Source of the DNA: Xestospongia bergquistia
Lineage: Eukaryota; Porifera; Demospongiae; Haplosclerida; Petrosiidae
Assembly: GCA_963965975.1 (NCBI GenBank)
Contig: OZ014413.1
Coordinates: forward strand, 1,800,501-1,864,500
Reading direction: 5' to 3'
Length of the DNA stretch: 64,000 nucleotides
Shown here: positions 44,964 to 56,427 of the stretch, in pieces
Numbering within the stretch: position 1 is the stretch's first letter
Layout of the letters: every line of letters starts with the position of its first letter
Made by a program: the position numbers and the translations under genes
Notes under the pieces: model-generated
Seen by the model: only the letters and a program-made list of their open reading frames with translations
The model's database searches: none
Told to the model about the DNA's origin: nothing

Positions 44964-45045
44964 TAAATAACATCTCTATACAGACATTTATTTTAGTTCT
45001 ATATTATAGAAAGTTGACACTTTATAAATAAATACATAGAGTTGA

Positions 45046-45599
45046 TCAAGTATGTATATCACTAGTAGTGTCTGTAAATACTAAAGCTGTTGGTCCCAAA
45101 CTAGATCCAGTTACAAAATGATCTGTTGTAAACTCATCTGTAGATGATCCAACTTGTAGACCTGATGAGTGATGTGGGAATAATGACTCTCCTGTAGTTA
45201 CCGTGGGATGTTCCTCTAATGTTGTGAATGGTTGTGTAACCACACCCCCTGGATGAATAATAAGACGTTGGACACCCTCTCCGTTGAGATGTGTCAACTC
45301 AGACAGATGAGAAGAGGATGTGAGAGGTTGAGACGTGGGGAGCTGGTCTACTTGATTCGAAGTAAGTAGAGTTACAAAGTCAGCACCAGGTTCATCATGA
45401 GGTTGATAATGATCTGTAAGGAGAGACAAAAGTATTAACAAATAGATCAGTATTCTTACTAGGATGTGTTGTTAATCCTAGCAGATTACTGTCACTAGGA
45501 GCTATGTTATGTGGAACTGTTGTTTCCATGGAACTAGGAACATTAAGTTCTGTAAAATGAGAAGTCTGAATATCTGAAACAGACTGTGTGTGTGTTTGC

Positions 45600-45653
<54 letters not shown>

Positions 45654-48600
45654 GAGAGAGAGAGAGAGAGTTACATAGTAAGATTGAAATACTGCCTCTT
45701 ACATTTGTGGGTTGCTGAGGAAGAGAAGTCACTGGTACTTGAGGTGGCAGTTGTTGTTCTTGAGTTTGTTGATGATGTTGTATCTGAGCTAACTGTTGAA
45801 GTAACTGAACTTGCTAAAGAGAGACACATAACTCTAATGCTAGTACATTATATAGCTTTATACTAATGTATATTACACAGTAACAAACCTAATAGAGTCT
45901 ACATATAATAACATTACTACTGTATAATAATGTACTATATACTTGTTGCATTAAAGTGGAAGTGGCTGCTAAATTAGCTAGAGCTGAGTCCGATGCTAGT
46001 CCTCCTCCTTCTGCCTCTCCTTTAGCACCATCACCACTCTCACTAGTACCAGCTTCTGCTTGTTGTGTGAGGAGTTGAAGATAACTTTGAACGAGGTCAG
46101 AATTAATTTGAGGAGTGGGTGTTGGTGTCTCTGAAGGAACATCCTAAAATAACAAAATAGTATTTGATTTCTTTATACATCATTCATTTGTCTATCCATT
46201 GATCCATCATCCATCCATTCTTTAACACATCTGTCTATCCATTGATCCATCATCCATCCATTCTTTAATTCATTTGTCTATCCATTGATCCATCATCCAT
46301 CCATTCTTTAACACATCTGTCTATCCATTGATCCATCATCCATCCATTCTTTAATTCATTTGTCTATCCATTGATCTATCATCCATCCATTCTTTAACAC
46401 ATCTGTCTATCCATTGATCCATCATCCATCCATTCTTTAACACATCTGTCTATCCATTGATCCATCATCCATCCATTCTTTAATTCATTTGTCTATCCAT
46501 TGATCCATCATCCATCCATTCTTTAATTCATTTGTCTATCCATTGATCTACCATACATCCATTCTTTAATTCATCTGTCTATCCATTGATCAATCATCCA
46601 TCCATCTTACCTTTATTGTTTTAGTACGAGAATGAATCTCTTCTCTTGGTACAATATCAATGAGAAAATCAAACATATCATTCTTAGCAATAGCCATTGC
46701 TAAATCACTTCTCTACAGAAAAATACATTAAATGCTCAACCACACCTAACTAAATCTGTCACTTTATAAGGTCTTAGAGTGGGTGTGTCTAATAGGTGTG
46801 GTCACAGTGTTATCTTACTTGTACTGTTCTTCTCTTAGTCTCCTCAGTATAGATCCATGCTCTCAATGTTAATTCAGTCACAAATAATTCAATAGCTTTA
46901 GAAAACAATATAGGAACCTGTAATAAGACCAATCATGTGTTATGTAATGACCACACCCCCTATCATAACGTACCTCACCACTTATCATCTAGAGTAAATA
47001 TTAAAATATATTATTAAACTGACTGTTAGTATTTTTAGTATAATACCTTGACATCTTCATCCATTCTCATAATCTTCTTTATTCTAGCTAATGGATACTC
47101 AGGATACTTCCAATGCTCCTATAATAAGGAGATATATGATATACCAAGATTATATTACCTACCAATATTGTGTATACCAACTATTATACAGTAGCTCATT
47201 TATTTACTTCATGACTATAACTTAAAACAGTGAAGTTAACACTACAGCAAACATTATAACATTGTGCAGTAATACTGTACTATTAACCAGATATGTAACT
47301 ATAATATACATATTATATTATATATATTACTTCCTAGTCTATTATCATAACTTAAAGTTATTATATTACTCAATACACTGTACTATTAAACAGACATGTA
47401 ACTGTAATATACCTACTATTACATAATAGGCTATCTACTTCCTAATATATTATCATAACTAGTTATTATATTACCTCAATACACTGTACTATTAACCAGA
47501 TATGTAACTGTAATATACCTATTATTACATAATAGGTCATCTACTTCCTAATGTATTATCATAACTAGTTATTATATTACCTCAATACACTGTACTATTA
47601 ACCAGATATGTAACTGTAATATACCTACTATTACATAATAGGCTATCTACTTCCTAATGTATTATCATAACTAGTTATTATATTACCTCAATACACCGTA
47701 CTATTAACCAACTATAATATAAGAAGCTAGAGTTAAAACAAATTGAATGTAATTAAAAGACAGTAGTACTTAATAACTTAGTCCAGATTAATAACTTGTT
47801 AGACAATCTATGTATGTTTTCAAATAAAGTGAATATCATAATTAATGTGGGTGTGGCTTACATCAGGTAGTGTCTCTGTTTTCTCTTTCTCGTCTTCAAA
47901 TAAATTGTTTAGTCTTTTTTGAGCAGCTGTCATTAATGGACCAGTTGGTTGGAGAAGAACTGAACTGAATGATGTATGAGTGACTGAACTAAGATCAGTG
48001 AGCTGAGATACCTAATAAGGAAAATACATTACAATAAAAGTATTATCAGTAAACAATTCTTAGCAATTTCCTATCATACTTTTAAACAGCATATAATGTT
48101 CCTGAATAATATAATTTTACATGTAGTTTAGTGAGGTAACTGTTTGACAACGTCATGTGACATAATAGGTAACTTGTGCCACTAGACATTAGTATTCTTC
48201 AGGTAATATTGTGTGTCAAACAACCTTCCCATCATGGAAGCTAAATATGAAGTTAAAATATTCTATGTTGAAATAAAAATGTCTGATACACGAATAGTTT
48301 GTCTATATGTCTCTACACTATTTGGTTTAGAGATCAGTAAATGTTAAAATCATAATGAAATCAATGAAGCCTTGTACATCATTCTGCCACATGTCAGGCT
48401 CCACCCCTGCCACATAATTAAATTATACATTAATGAGTAATAAAAACATTACATTCTTAGAGTTTCAAGAATTACTTTATCATTAAAAGTATTACTTCAA
48501 TACAGCCTCTCTATCAATGGCTAACTATGATGAATTTCATTAGTCATACATGTAACATTATATATTACCAATTCAACACTAGTTTCTGCTCCACTAGTCT

Positions 48601-48781
48601 CAGCTGACAACGACACTCCACCTCCTGCCATAGTCTGAAGTAATCCGTCATTTTCTTGACCAGGTTCGACATGCAGGAGATCAGGTATTGGATGATTTGA
48701 TGCTAGAGAAGATGTCAGAACATTATTGACGTCGTGAACAGTCTGTAAAGAGGAACTTGATGCCAAAGAAGTTGGTAACAT
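45046..48781 (-). CDS. NFYC: Nuclear transcription factor Y subunit gamma
   Basis: NF-YC pairs with NF-YB through a histone fold and, with NF-YA, binds CCAAT boxes in the nucleus. Reading minus: exon 48569-48781 ([10 protein letters not shown] start), about 47870-48012 ([15 protein letters not shown]), about 47050-47117 ([17 protein letters not shown]), a 15-bp micro-exon 46974-46988 (MISGE), about 46827-46917 ([30 protein letters not shown]), about 46610-46714 ([25 protein letters not shown]), about 45945-46143, about 45702-45815 (Gln-rich), about 45463-45585 and the last exon ending at 45046. The histone-fold core closely follows the conserved metazoan NF-YC pattern. The C-terminus is Gln/Ser/Thr-rich, as expected of its activation domain. 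The 5' end faces the PDZ gene across 119 bp. Confidence 0.93.
45583..45671. repeat. (TG)n and (GA)n microsatellite filling a short NF-YC intron
   Basis: TG dinucleotides (about 45603-45649) then GA dinucleotides (about 45652-45670). On the coding strand this is a CT then AC tract between donor 45701 and acceptor 45586, so most of the intron is repeat. The partial gene copy at 40549-40598 has a shorter version. Confidence 0.92.
46180..46605. repeat. 43-bp minisatellite in an NF-YC intron, ten copies
   Basis: Unit contains TCTATCCATTGATC, CATCATCCATCCATTCTTTAA and either TTCATTTG or CACATCTG. Ten copies of TCCATTGATC are countable. The duplicated fragment at 41100-41200 has two. Confidence 0.9.
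47268..47710. repeat. Tandem repeat of about 115-125 bp in an NF-YC intron
   Basis: Four tandem copies of a unit containing ATATGTAACTGTAATATACC, TTACATAATAGG, CTACTTCCTAATGTATTATC, ATAACTAGTTATTATATTAC and CAATACACTGTACTATTAA. The last three copies are nearly identical and the first is diverged. Confidence 0.85.
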
Positions 48782-48900
48782 TTTGATTTAGGGGCGTGGC
48801 TTTTGGTATTGACCACACCTGTTGCAAGGTAGGGTGGGGCTCGTTTAGTGCTGCAGCAAAGGGGCGTATCCTAGCTAGTCACTAAGTGAAAAGACACAAG
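48782..48900. promoter_or_regulatory. Bidirectional promoter between NF-YC and the PDZ-WW gene
   Basis: The start codons of NF-YC (minus, 48781) and the PDZ-WW gene (plus, 48901) are 119 bp apart. The interval is GC-richer than its neighbourhood and carries paired GGGGCGTGGC / GGGGCGTATC GC-box-like elements (48791, 48861). Confidence 0.6.
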
Positions 48901-51900
48901 ATGAGGTAAGACTACAGCACAAGAAAGAGTGAGAATATTTCTGTCAACCATTGGAGTTCGTCATTATTACTTTAAGAAAGTATTCCTACCAGACTATTAG
49001 CAAATATAATTGAGGTCTTGTGTTAGCACCATATTGTACTACAGAATTGAGATTTCTTCATAATGGATTCTGAAAGTCTCTTTAGGTGTCCTTAATACAG
49101 GGAACACTATCTACAGTAGCTAGTAGCATAAGATAAATTTAATGTGTACACCATTGTACTTTCTGCCTTCTATGGACTAAGAGATTTCACTCCAAGATAT
49201 AGTCTATTTTAATTTCAAGTACTGTTGTTTACTTCTTTAGTGCTGCTGTAGACAATACTATAGAGCAACTGGAGAGTCCCTCGCCACGTACACGACGGAG
49301 TAATGCTATCAGTGTACGACTCACTGGTACCAGAGGAGGACTAGGGATCACCGTGGTAGGAGGGAGAAATGTCCGCTATTCAGATGACAACAACTTTGGA
49401 GTATATATTAAAGAAGTGACACCAGGTCAACTAGCAGATCAAAATGGTAAGTAGCTGTCAATGAATATATCTATTTAGTTATAAAGTGCAAGTTATGTAA
49501 AATCTGCTCCCTTTCAAACACCACGGCTATCCTCTATAAATGCACTTTTATATTACCTTATATGTATATTATTCACTTTTTTTTATTTTATTTTATTTTA
49601 TTTATATTCCTGTGCTACATGTACATATATTATATTGTATTTTTCACTACAGTAATCATTAATTCTTATTATACATATATATACCTACTGTTACATTACA
49701 GGTCATTTGCTGGTTGGTGATCAGTTACTTGAAGCTAATGGTTTTAGTTTAGTCGGAGTATCAAATGAAAAGTATATTGTTATAAAAACAATGGATGGAC
49801 AGATTGACAAATCAAATAAATGAATGGATGGACAGACAGATGAATGGGACAGACTGATGAATGGATGGATGAATAACTGGCAGACAATAGATAAATATTT
49901 GGAGATGAATGGATTGTAGGTGTCGACATAATGCTTCAAAGGAAAAAATGAATGCTGAATATGTACTTGTATACGAGTTGAATGGTATATGCATTTCTCT
50001 CTTTTTAGAGCAGTGTCAATATTGCGTTCTTGTGCTTCCACTGACATTATCGATTTACTTGTTGCTAGAGACATCACAGCACAAAACGAGTTTAAAAGAT
50101 TATCTTTTTCTATACAGTCAATCCCAGGACAATCAAGTAACAACTCCTACAAACATATATTGCATTAATTATAGTATAATAAATGACTATTGTAGTAACA
50201 TGGGAATAAAGAAATATAGTTATAAACATAGACCCAAAAAATCTTAATTTACTATATTATGTTTACCCTTCACACCTTATAAAGACATATTTCCACCCAC
50301 CATCCATCCTTCCATATAATTAATGATATCATTAATTGATTCACTTATTTTTCATCCCACACATGTATGGTCCATCTATCTATGCAATCCTTTTTTGTTC
50401 TTTTAGCAGCTCTTGTTCCGCCACAATCTCAAGAACAATCACCATCACGTCCGGTTACTCAAGAGTTTGTTCCCCTCAATGACATAGAAGAAGATGATAT
50501 ACCTATAAACAATAAAAGAAATTCAGCCTCTTCTAGTGACCTCACTCAAGTGTCTGATACTAGTGATGCTAGTACACAAGAAGGTGGAGACTTGGAAACA
50601 GTAAGATATGATACATGTACACAAAAAAATAAAAAATATAAAAGTAAAAAGTTATACAAAAAAAAAATAAAAAGGTCAAATAATGAAACAAAAGTGCACA
50701 GATCATATCAGCTCAAATCAATTAATAATGTTGTATAAAGTAATATTAATGTTATGTATAATTAGTTTTATATAATATTATATTATTAGTTTTAAAATTA
50801 ATTATAATAATGATCAGTTCCTAGTATACAAAATAAAAAGACTATACTTACATGTAATATATATAATTCAAATTGAACTGAAATAAAAGTTGATAATTAT
50901 ATTAATTTATTACACTCTTTCATTATATCATTCTCATTTTAGCAACCTGTTCATCTCAGTGATGTCAATGTCTTTTTAAGTGGAAGGCCTCTTTCAGCAA
51001 CATCTGGAGACCACCCTCCTCCACTACCCACGTCACTTCCTCCAGGAATTGAGGAAGACGAAGACGAGAAGGAGAAATCTAGTCCACTCAAGAGAGAACC
51101 CTCTCCTGCTGAGACAAGTATGTCAATAGCTGGTAGTACAGTAGCTGCTATAACACAGAGGTAAGTAAAAATTGGATAAGCTCTTTTATTAATACAATCA
51201 TCATCAATTCAATCCTATCCATATGTCCACTTGTTAGTTGTCAATTAATTTATGCCAATCTATTCATAAGTCCATATCCATTAGACAGGGCCAATGTACA
51301 ATGACAGGTTTTATTTATATTTAGGAAACAACAAACTGATAAATCTTTTGGTCCACTTGAGAAAATCACATTTTCAAAATCTAGCGGTCTTGGTATTGGT
51401 ATTACAGGTGGCACCAATCGCATCGATGGACCCTTTATCATCATAAATAAATTACTACCTGGTATGGATGCTGCCAAGGTACATAAGTTATTCTTAGAGT
51501 TTTCATAAGTCTAATGTATTTGTGGGCAAACATACATGGAAATTAAGATTTCTATGTATATGAATCATTTTTATAAGTCTATCATATTTCAAAAAAATTA
51601 TGATTTGTAATATGTAGTTAAATGATAACTTATTCTTTAAATGTAGGATGGCCGTCTTAAAATTGATGACAGAATTGTTTCAATTAATGGAGAATCATTT
51701 AAAAACTTGACACGTGAAAGGGCACTTACTCTCCTCACACAGATCAAAAACAAGTACAAATATCATACATATGCATTGATGTAATATTGTATAGCAAACA
51801 TTGTAGTTAATAGTATAATGTCAATAATTGATTAGTACATAGATAATCACTAAAATTTTAATACAACTTAGACATTTGTACATGTAAATAGTAGTAATTT

Positions 51901-52436
51901 GGAATGTACTACATTTTTTTAATTCTTGAAGTGCCTCTTCCTACACTATTGAATACAAACGACCAGGAGCTAACCCTCCCTCTGATGAACAACCAACAAC
52001 ACCCCCTCCTACCACACTGCCTCTAACTGAAGTTCCCAGTCTCAAACACCCTGTGGAGTCAAGTCCTGAGCCTCCTCTTTCAGTGACAGTACCTCCTGTT
52101 GCAGCAAAGGTTTCACCTTCTCTTCACTCTCCTGCAGAAAATGCTACTGGGTTACCATCTATTCGCTCACCAGCCACTAATGTCCCTAGTGTGTATTATT
52201 CAACTTCAACAGGAGGAGAGAACAAACCCATTGAGAAAACAATCACTCAAAAAGACATTGAGAAATTAACTAAAGAGTCAATTCCTGTTAAAAGAGTACA
52301 CTCACCATCAAGTCAAGTAGCCAAGAAGAAAGGGCCTCACGTTGATCCTTATCAGAAGAGACTGTCTGTTGATCCTCAAAACAAGTTTAAACTTGACAAA
52401 CTGATATGGGTATGCATAAGAGTTAACTGACTTTCA

Positions 52437-52489
<53 letters not shown>

Positions 52490-55400
52490 GCTCTTGGTTA
52501 CATTGGCTATATCCTTACTGATGAACAACGTGCTGAACTTACTGCTAAACTTCGTCCAGATCAAAGTGGAAAGGTCTATAGAGACAATTATTAAATGATC
52601 AATTTTTTATATCACACATTTAAGGTGATTTTTGCTGACTTTGTTCGTGTTGCTCAAGAAATGTGCTCTTTCAAACTAGAAGACTCAAACTCTCAAACTA
52701 AATTACTGGAAGCTCTAACTCAGAGAACAACAATTGGATTGTCCAAAATGCCTCCAACATCAACTATACCATCACAAGAGAGAGTAAGTAATATTGCTAT
52801 GGAGCTAATATAAATCAGATTGGTATTATTGTTTTTAACATTCAAACAGATATTTGATTAATAATCATTGTTTAATTTCAAACTTGTTGGGTATAATGCC
52901 AAAACCTACTTGATATTTAATGAATATATATCATTCAATTTGTATACATAATTGGTATGTGTCAAGTATATTGGTATTGGTATTATATTGGTATTGGTAT
53001 TGGTATTATATTGGTATTGGTATTGGTATTATATTGGTATTGGTATTATATTGGTATTGGTATTGGTATTATATTGGTATTGGTATTATATTGGTATTGG
53101 TATTGGTATTATATTGGTATTGGTATTGGTATTATATTGGTATTGGTATTGGTATTATATTGGTATTGGTATTATATTGGTATTGGTATTGGTATTATAT
53201 TGGTATTGGTATTGGTATTGGTATTATATTGGTATTGGTATTGGTATTGGTATATGTACATAAAATTCCCAAATCTTTCAGAACCTTGTAATCCATGCAA
53301 AAAAATAAGACCACATATATGTATAGTTTTACTACTAGACATACGTATACGCAGTGTAGAGCCTCGCGCAGTGAATTGCATACATTTTTGTATGCAGATA
53401 TTATTTTTATCTTTCTGTTAAAATAGCTGGGCCAGGGAAGATAGCACACATGATTCCATGCACAGCTGGAGAATAATAGCAACAGTGCTATTTCAGGAGC
53501 ACGTGAGCATATGTTTGCGGTTTGGGCTGAAATAATTGCATTCTCAAGCGTGACACATACATACATACATACAAACTATCTGCGAGATGCGATGCACCAT
53601 TATTTGCCTCGCGCTAAGGCGTTCGGCAATTAATACTGGTAGGAAAATATGTGTAACTAACATAAAATCTATATTGTGTAGTTATTATTAATGCATCACC
53701 ATAACAACAATTACCATAGCAACATTAATAATTATTATTGATGTATCTACCTAAACAGTAAGTTTAAATATTTTAATTAATGCTTTTATTTATAAGATAG
53801 ACGTTTCAAACTCTTATGCTTTTTTTATTTCATAGGCTACTCTGCCCATAAGCTCACCTCCAGATAGTTTGATGTCATCAATACAAGTATCTCCAACTAC
53901 AACAGGTAAATGGCAACAATGTATTAATGATATCATTGTGTAAAATATAAAGCATTCATCAATACATAATTGATCCAAATTACAATATTATATATTATAT
54001 AGGAGGAGGTGATGCTGATGCTAGGCTGGAGGAGATGAGACGACAACTCCGCGAATTGACACATCAGAGAGAGAAAGAGAAAGAGATGGAGAGAGAACAA
54101 CAGAAGAAAAGAGAGAGTGAAGATTTGTTGAGGACTAAGAGAGATACAGCAATAAAGGAAGTAGAATACCTGAGGGTATGTATGGACAATGGACTGACAT
54201 GTGGATTGATGGATAAACCAAACAGTTGAAGAAATAGATGCATGGATGGATAGGTGGATTACCTGACAGATAGATGGATGGATGGATTGATGATGAACAA
54301 AAAGAAGAACAAGATGGACACATAGCAGATGAATTATAAGATAGACAAAAATTAAGTACCATTAATGGAATGAAAGATGAATTGATGTACATGTACATGT
54401 ATTGGATGAAATGTAGATGGATTTTAAAACAGTCAATTAAGTAATTTAATTTTTAGGAACTTTTAATGCAAAAAGACAAAGAGAAGCAGTTACTACAAGA
54501 ATCATTGCAACAATTGGAAAATGTAAGTTCAAGTATAAACACATTGAGTTATTTGATCATGACTCTAGGAACATCAAAGAAGTCAAGATGAGATTGCTTT
54601 ATTAAAGAAACAAAGGGTAAGATATAAAGACAATTATTACATAAATAAGAAAAGCTTGCTTATATGTTAACACTAACATCACATTACATTCTACTAAATA
54701 GTACATTTAGTTCTACTAAAAATATTCATTACAAATATGAATTCCATTAAGTTCAGTACTATATAATAAGATGACATTAATAATGAAGACTTATTATGTC
54801 TTTTGTAGACTGGTAATGATTTAAGTAAAAAGTTAGCAGTGAAAGATTGTGAATTGAGAAAGAAAGAAGCTGCTCTGAGACGATATCAAGTAGCAACAGA
54901 GAGACTGTCCCAATATGTTGAAGTAAGTACCAGAACATTAAAACATAGCATGATAGTCTGACAGTATAATTGTACTATATTCTTTTCTATAGAATTGTCA
55001 TGACTTGTTGGTCAATTCGGCTGACTTAAGTCGAATTGTGTAAGTGGTTGAATACTCCTTCCAACACACTCTAAATCCTATCCATATTATTTTATATTTG
55101 CTTCAGATTCCATCCACAAGGAAAAGGAGGATCTGTTATACGAGGTGATCCCGTTACCGGTAACCCACGTCCTCCACTGTACTTGTCTCAACATGCTAGA
55201 AAAACAGGCAGTAGTTTGGTACAAGAAGCTAAAGAGACTTTAATAGCCGTGAGACAAATACTTAGTGTTGATAGTAAGTAACAATACATACACTATGTAA
55301 TGGAATGTGTTATAATAATATTACCTGCAGTTTTACCACATGGCTGGGAAGAAGAATACAGTGAAGATGGACGCAAATATTATATCAAGTAAGTACACAA

Positions 55401-55998
55401 TTTAATAGTATAACTAATGTTAAAGTATATGCATTATTAAAGCTATCACGCTTAGTACTACAATGTGAGATGATAATGACTTAATGTACATGTACAAAAT
55501 AAAAGACAAATAATCAACTTTACCTACATTATATACATGTACAACATATTTGTGTTAAAGTTAAGATCAAAGAAATTTGTGTTTATTCATTAATTTCTTG
55601 CCACCCTTTTTCTATAGCCATCAAGAGCAGGTCACATCATGGGTACACCCCCTTACAAGAGCCCCACCTCCATCCAACAAGAAGGTTCAGCAAGAACCCT
55701 CTCCTGCTGAGACAAGTATGTACATAGCTGGAAATGCAGTAGCTGCTATAACACAGAGGTAAGTAACAATTGGATAAGCTCTTTAATAATACATTCATCA
55801 ATTCATTTAATGCTATCCATATGTCCACTTGTTAGTTGTCTATTTATACATTAACAATCCATTAATATGTGCCTATTCATTAGGCAAGGCAAATGTACAG
55901 TGACTCCATCCAACAAGAAGATTCGTCCAAGCACAAGAGAACTACCTGTGACACGAGCCTCACCAAAATCCAGACGAGAGGTTTCACCAACTACATAA
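48901..55998 (+). CDS. PDZ-PDZ-coiled coil-WW scaffold, STXBP4-like
   Basis: Start codon is split across an intron: ATGAG/GTAAGA at 48901-48905 joins TGCTGCTGTAGAC at 49241, giving MSAAVDNTIEQLESPSPR. PDZ1 (exons 49241-49446, 49702-49771, about 50009-50136) has the GLGITVVGG loop and AVSILRS helix. PDZ2 (51324-51478, 51648-51751) has GLGIGITGG and IDDRIVSINGESF. Next come a proline-rich linker, an EF-hand-like helical pair (52490-52781, LRPDQSGKVIFADFVRVA), a coiled coil (54002-54921), the FHPQGKGGSVIRGDP region and a WW domain (55330-55650: LPHGWEEEY, GRKYYINH, TSWVHP). PDZ, coiled coil and WW in this order match syntaxin-binding protein 4; two PDZ domains are one more than in vertebrate STXBP4. 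Likely a junction or trafficking scaffold. Confidence 0.82.
51091..51306 (+). repeat. Intragenic exon-intron duplication, copy 1
   Basis: The exon end EPSPAETSMSIAGSTVAAIT plus its donor and about 140 bases of intron (GTAAGTAA, ATTGGATAAGCTCTTT, TATCCATATGTCCACTTGTT, GGCCAATGTACAATGAC) recur at 55691-55906. Confidence 0.92.
52441..52483. repeat. (CT)n tract serving as a polypyrimidine tract
   Basis: About 43 bases of CT repeat end six bases before the acceptor ATTTAG at 52489. The tract makes up most of this 80-base intron of the PDZ-WW gene. Confidence 0.9.
52966..53252. repeat. (TTGGTA)n satellite with ATA interruptions
   Basis: TATTGGTATTGGTATTATAT-type repeat of about 290 bases within an intron of the PDZ-WW gene. 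The six-base period keeps several frames open; those ORFs (IGIGI/LVLVL) are artefacts of the repeat. Confidence 0.95.
55691..55906 (+). repeat. Intragenic exon-intron duplication, copy 2
   Basis: Second copy of the unit at 51091. Here the exon end reads EPSPAETSMYIAGNAVAAIT, downstream of the WW domain, and the last coding exon (from 55885) begins in sequence that was intronic in copy 1 (CAGGGCCAATGTACAATGAC versus CAAGGCAAATGTACAGTGAC). Confidence 0.9.
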
Positions 55999-56427
55999 CA
56001 GTTGTCATATTATTAACTTATAACATCACTATATAAAAGTTTTACTTTTTATCTCATTTAACTTGGCATGTGTCTTGTATATTATATATTTGTAATGTTA
56101 GCTCTAGTTTTGTATAAATATTTTTCCTTTCACCAATATTATATATATATATAACATTTTTATTATGATATGCCCGTTGTCATGGAAACAGGAGCTACAT
56201 ATGTGTTAATATAATATAATTGGATATAATAAAATCCTACCACGTGTAGAATTAAATATTAATATAATAATCATTTTTTTAATACATACATGTGACAGTA
56301 CATAATTTAAAATAATTTATCTCCGAACTAAGTTAGTAATTAAGTTTATGCATAATACATAAGTGAACTGGTTGATATGACATTAGATAATTGATCAGAC
56401 ATAGCAAAGTAGCAAAGTGTCAGTGTT

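Noticed and set aside
46180-46605. Possible array of regulatory CCATC elements
   Set aside because: Simple 43-bp tandem repeat in an NF-YC intron; low-complexity origin is sufficient.
52920-53421. Several 100-150 codon ORFs of GIGI, LVLVL and YWYWY repeats
   Set aside because: By-products of the TTGGTA satellite inside an intron of the PDZ-WW gene.
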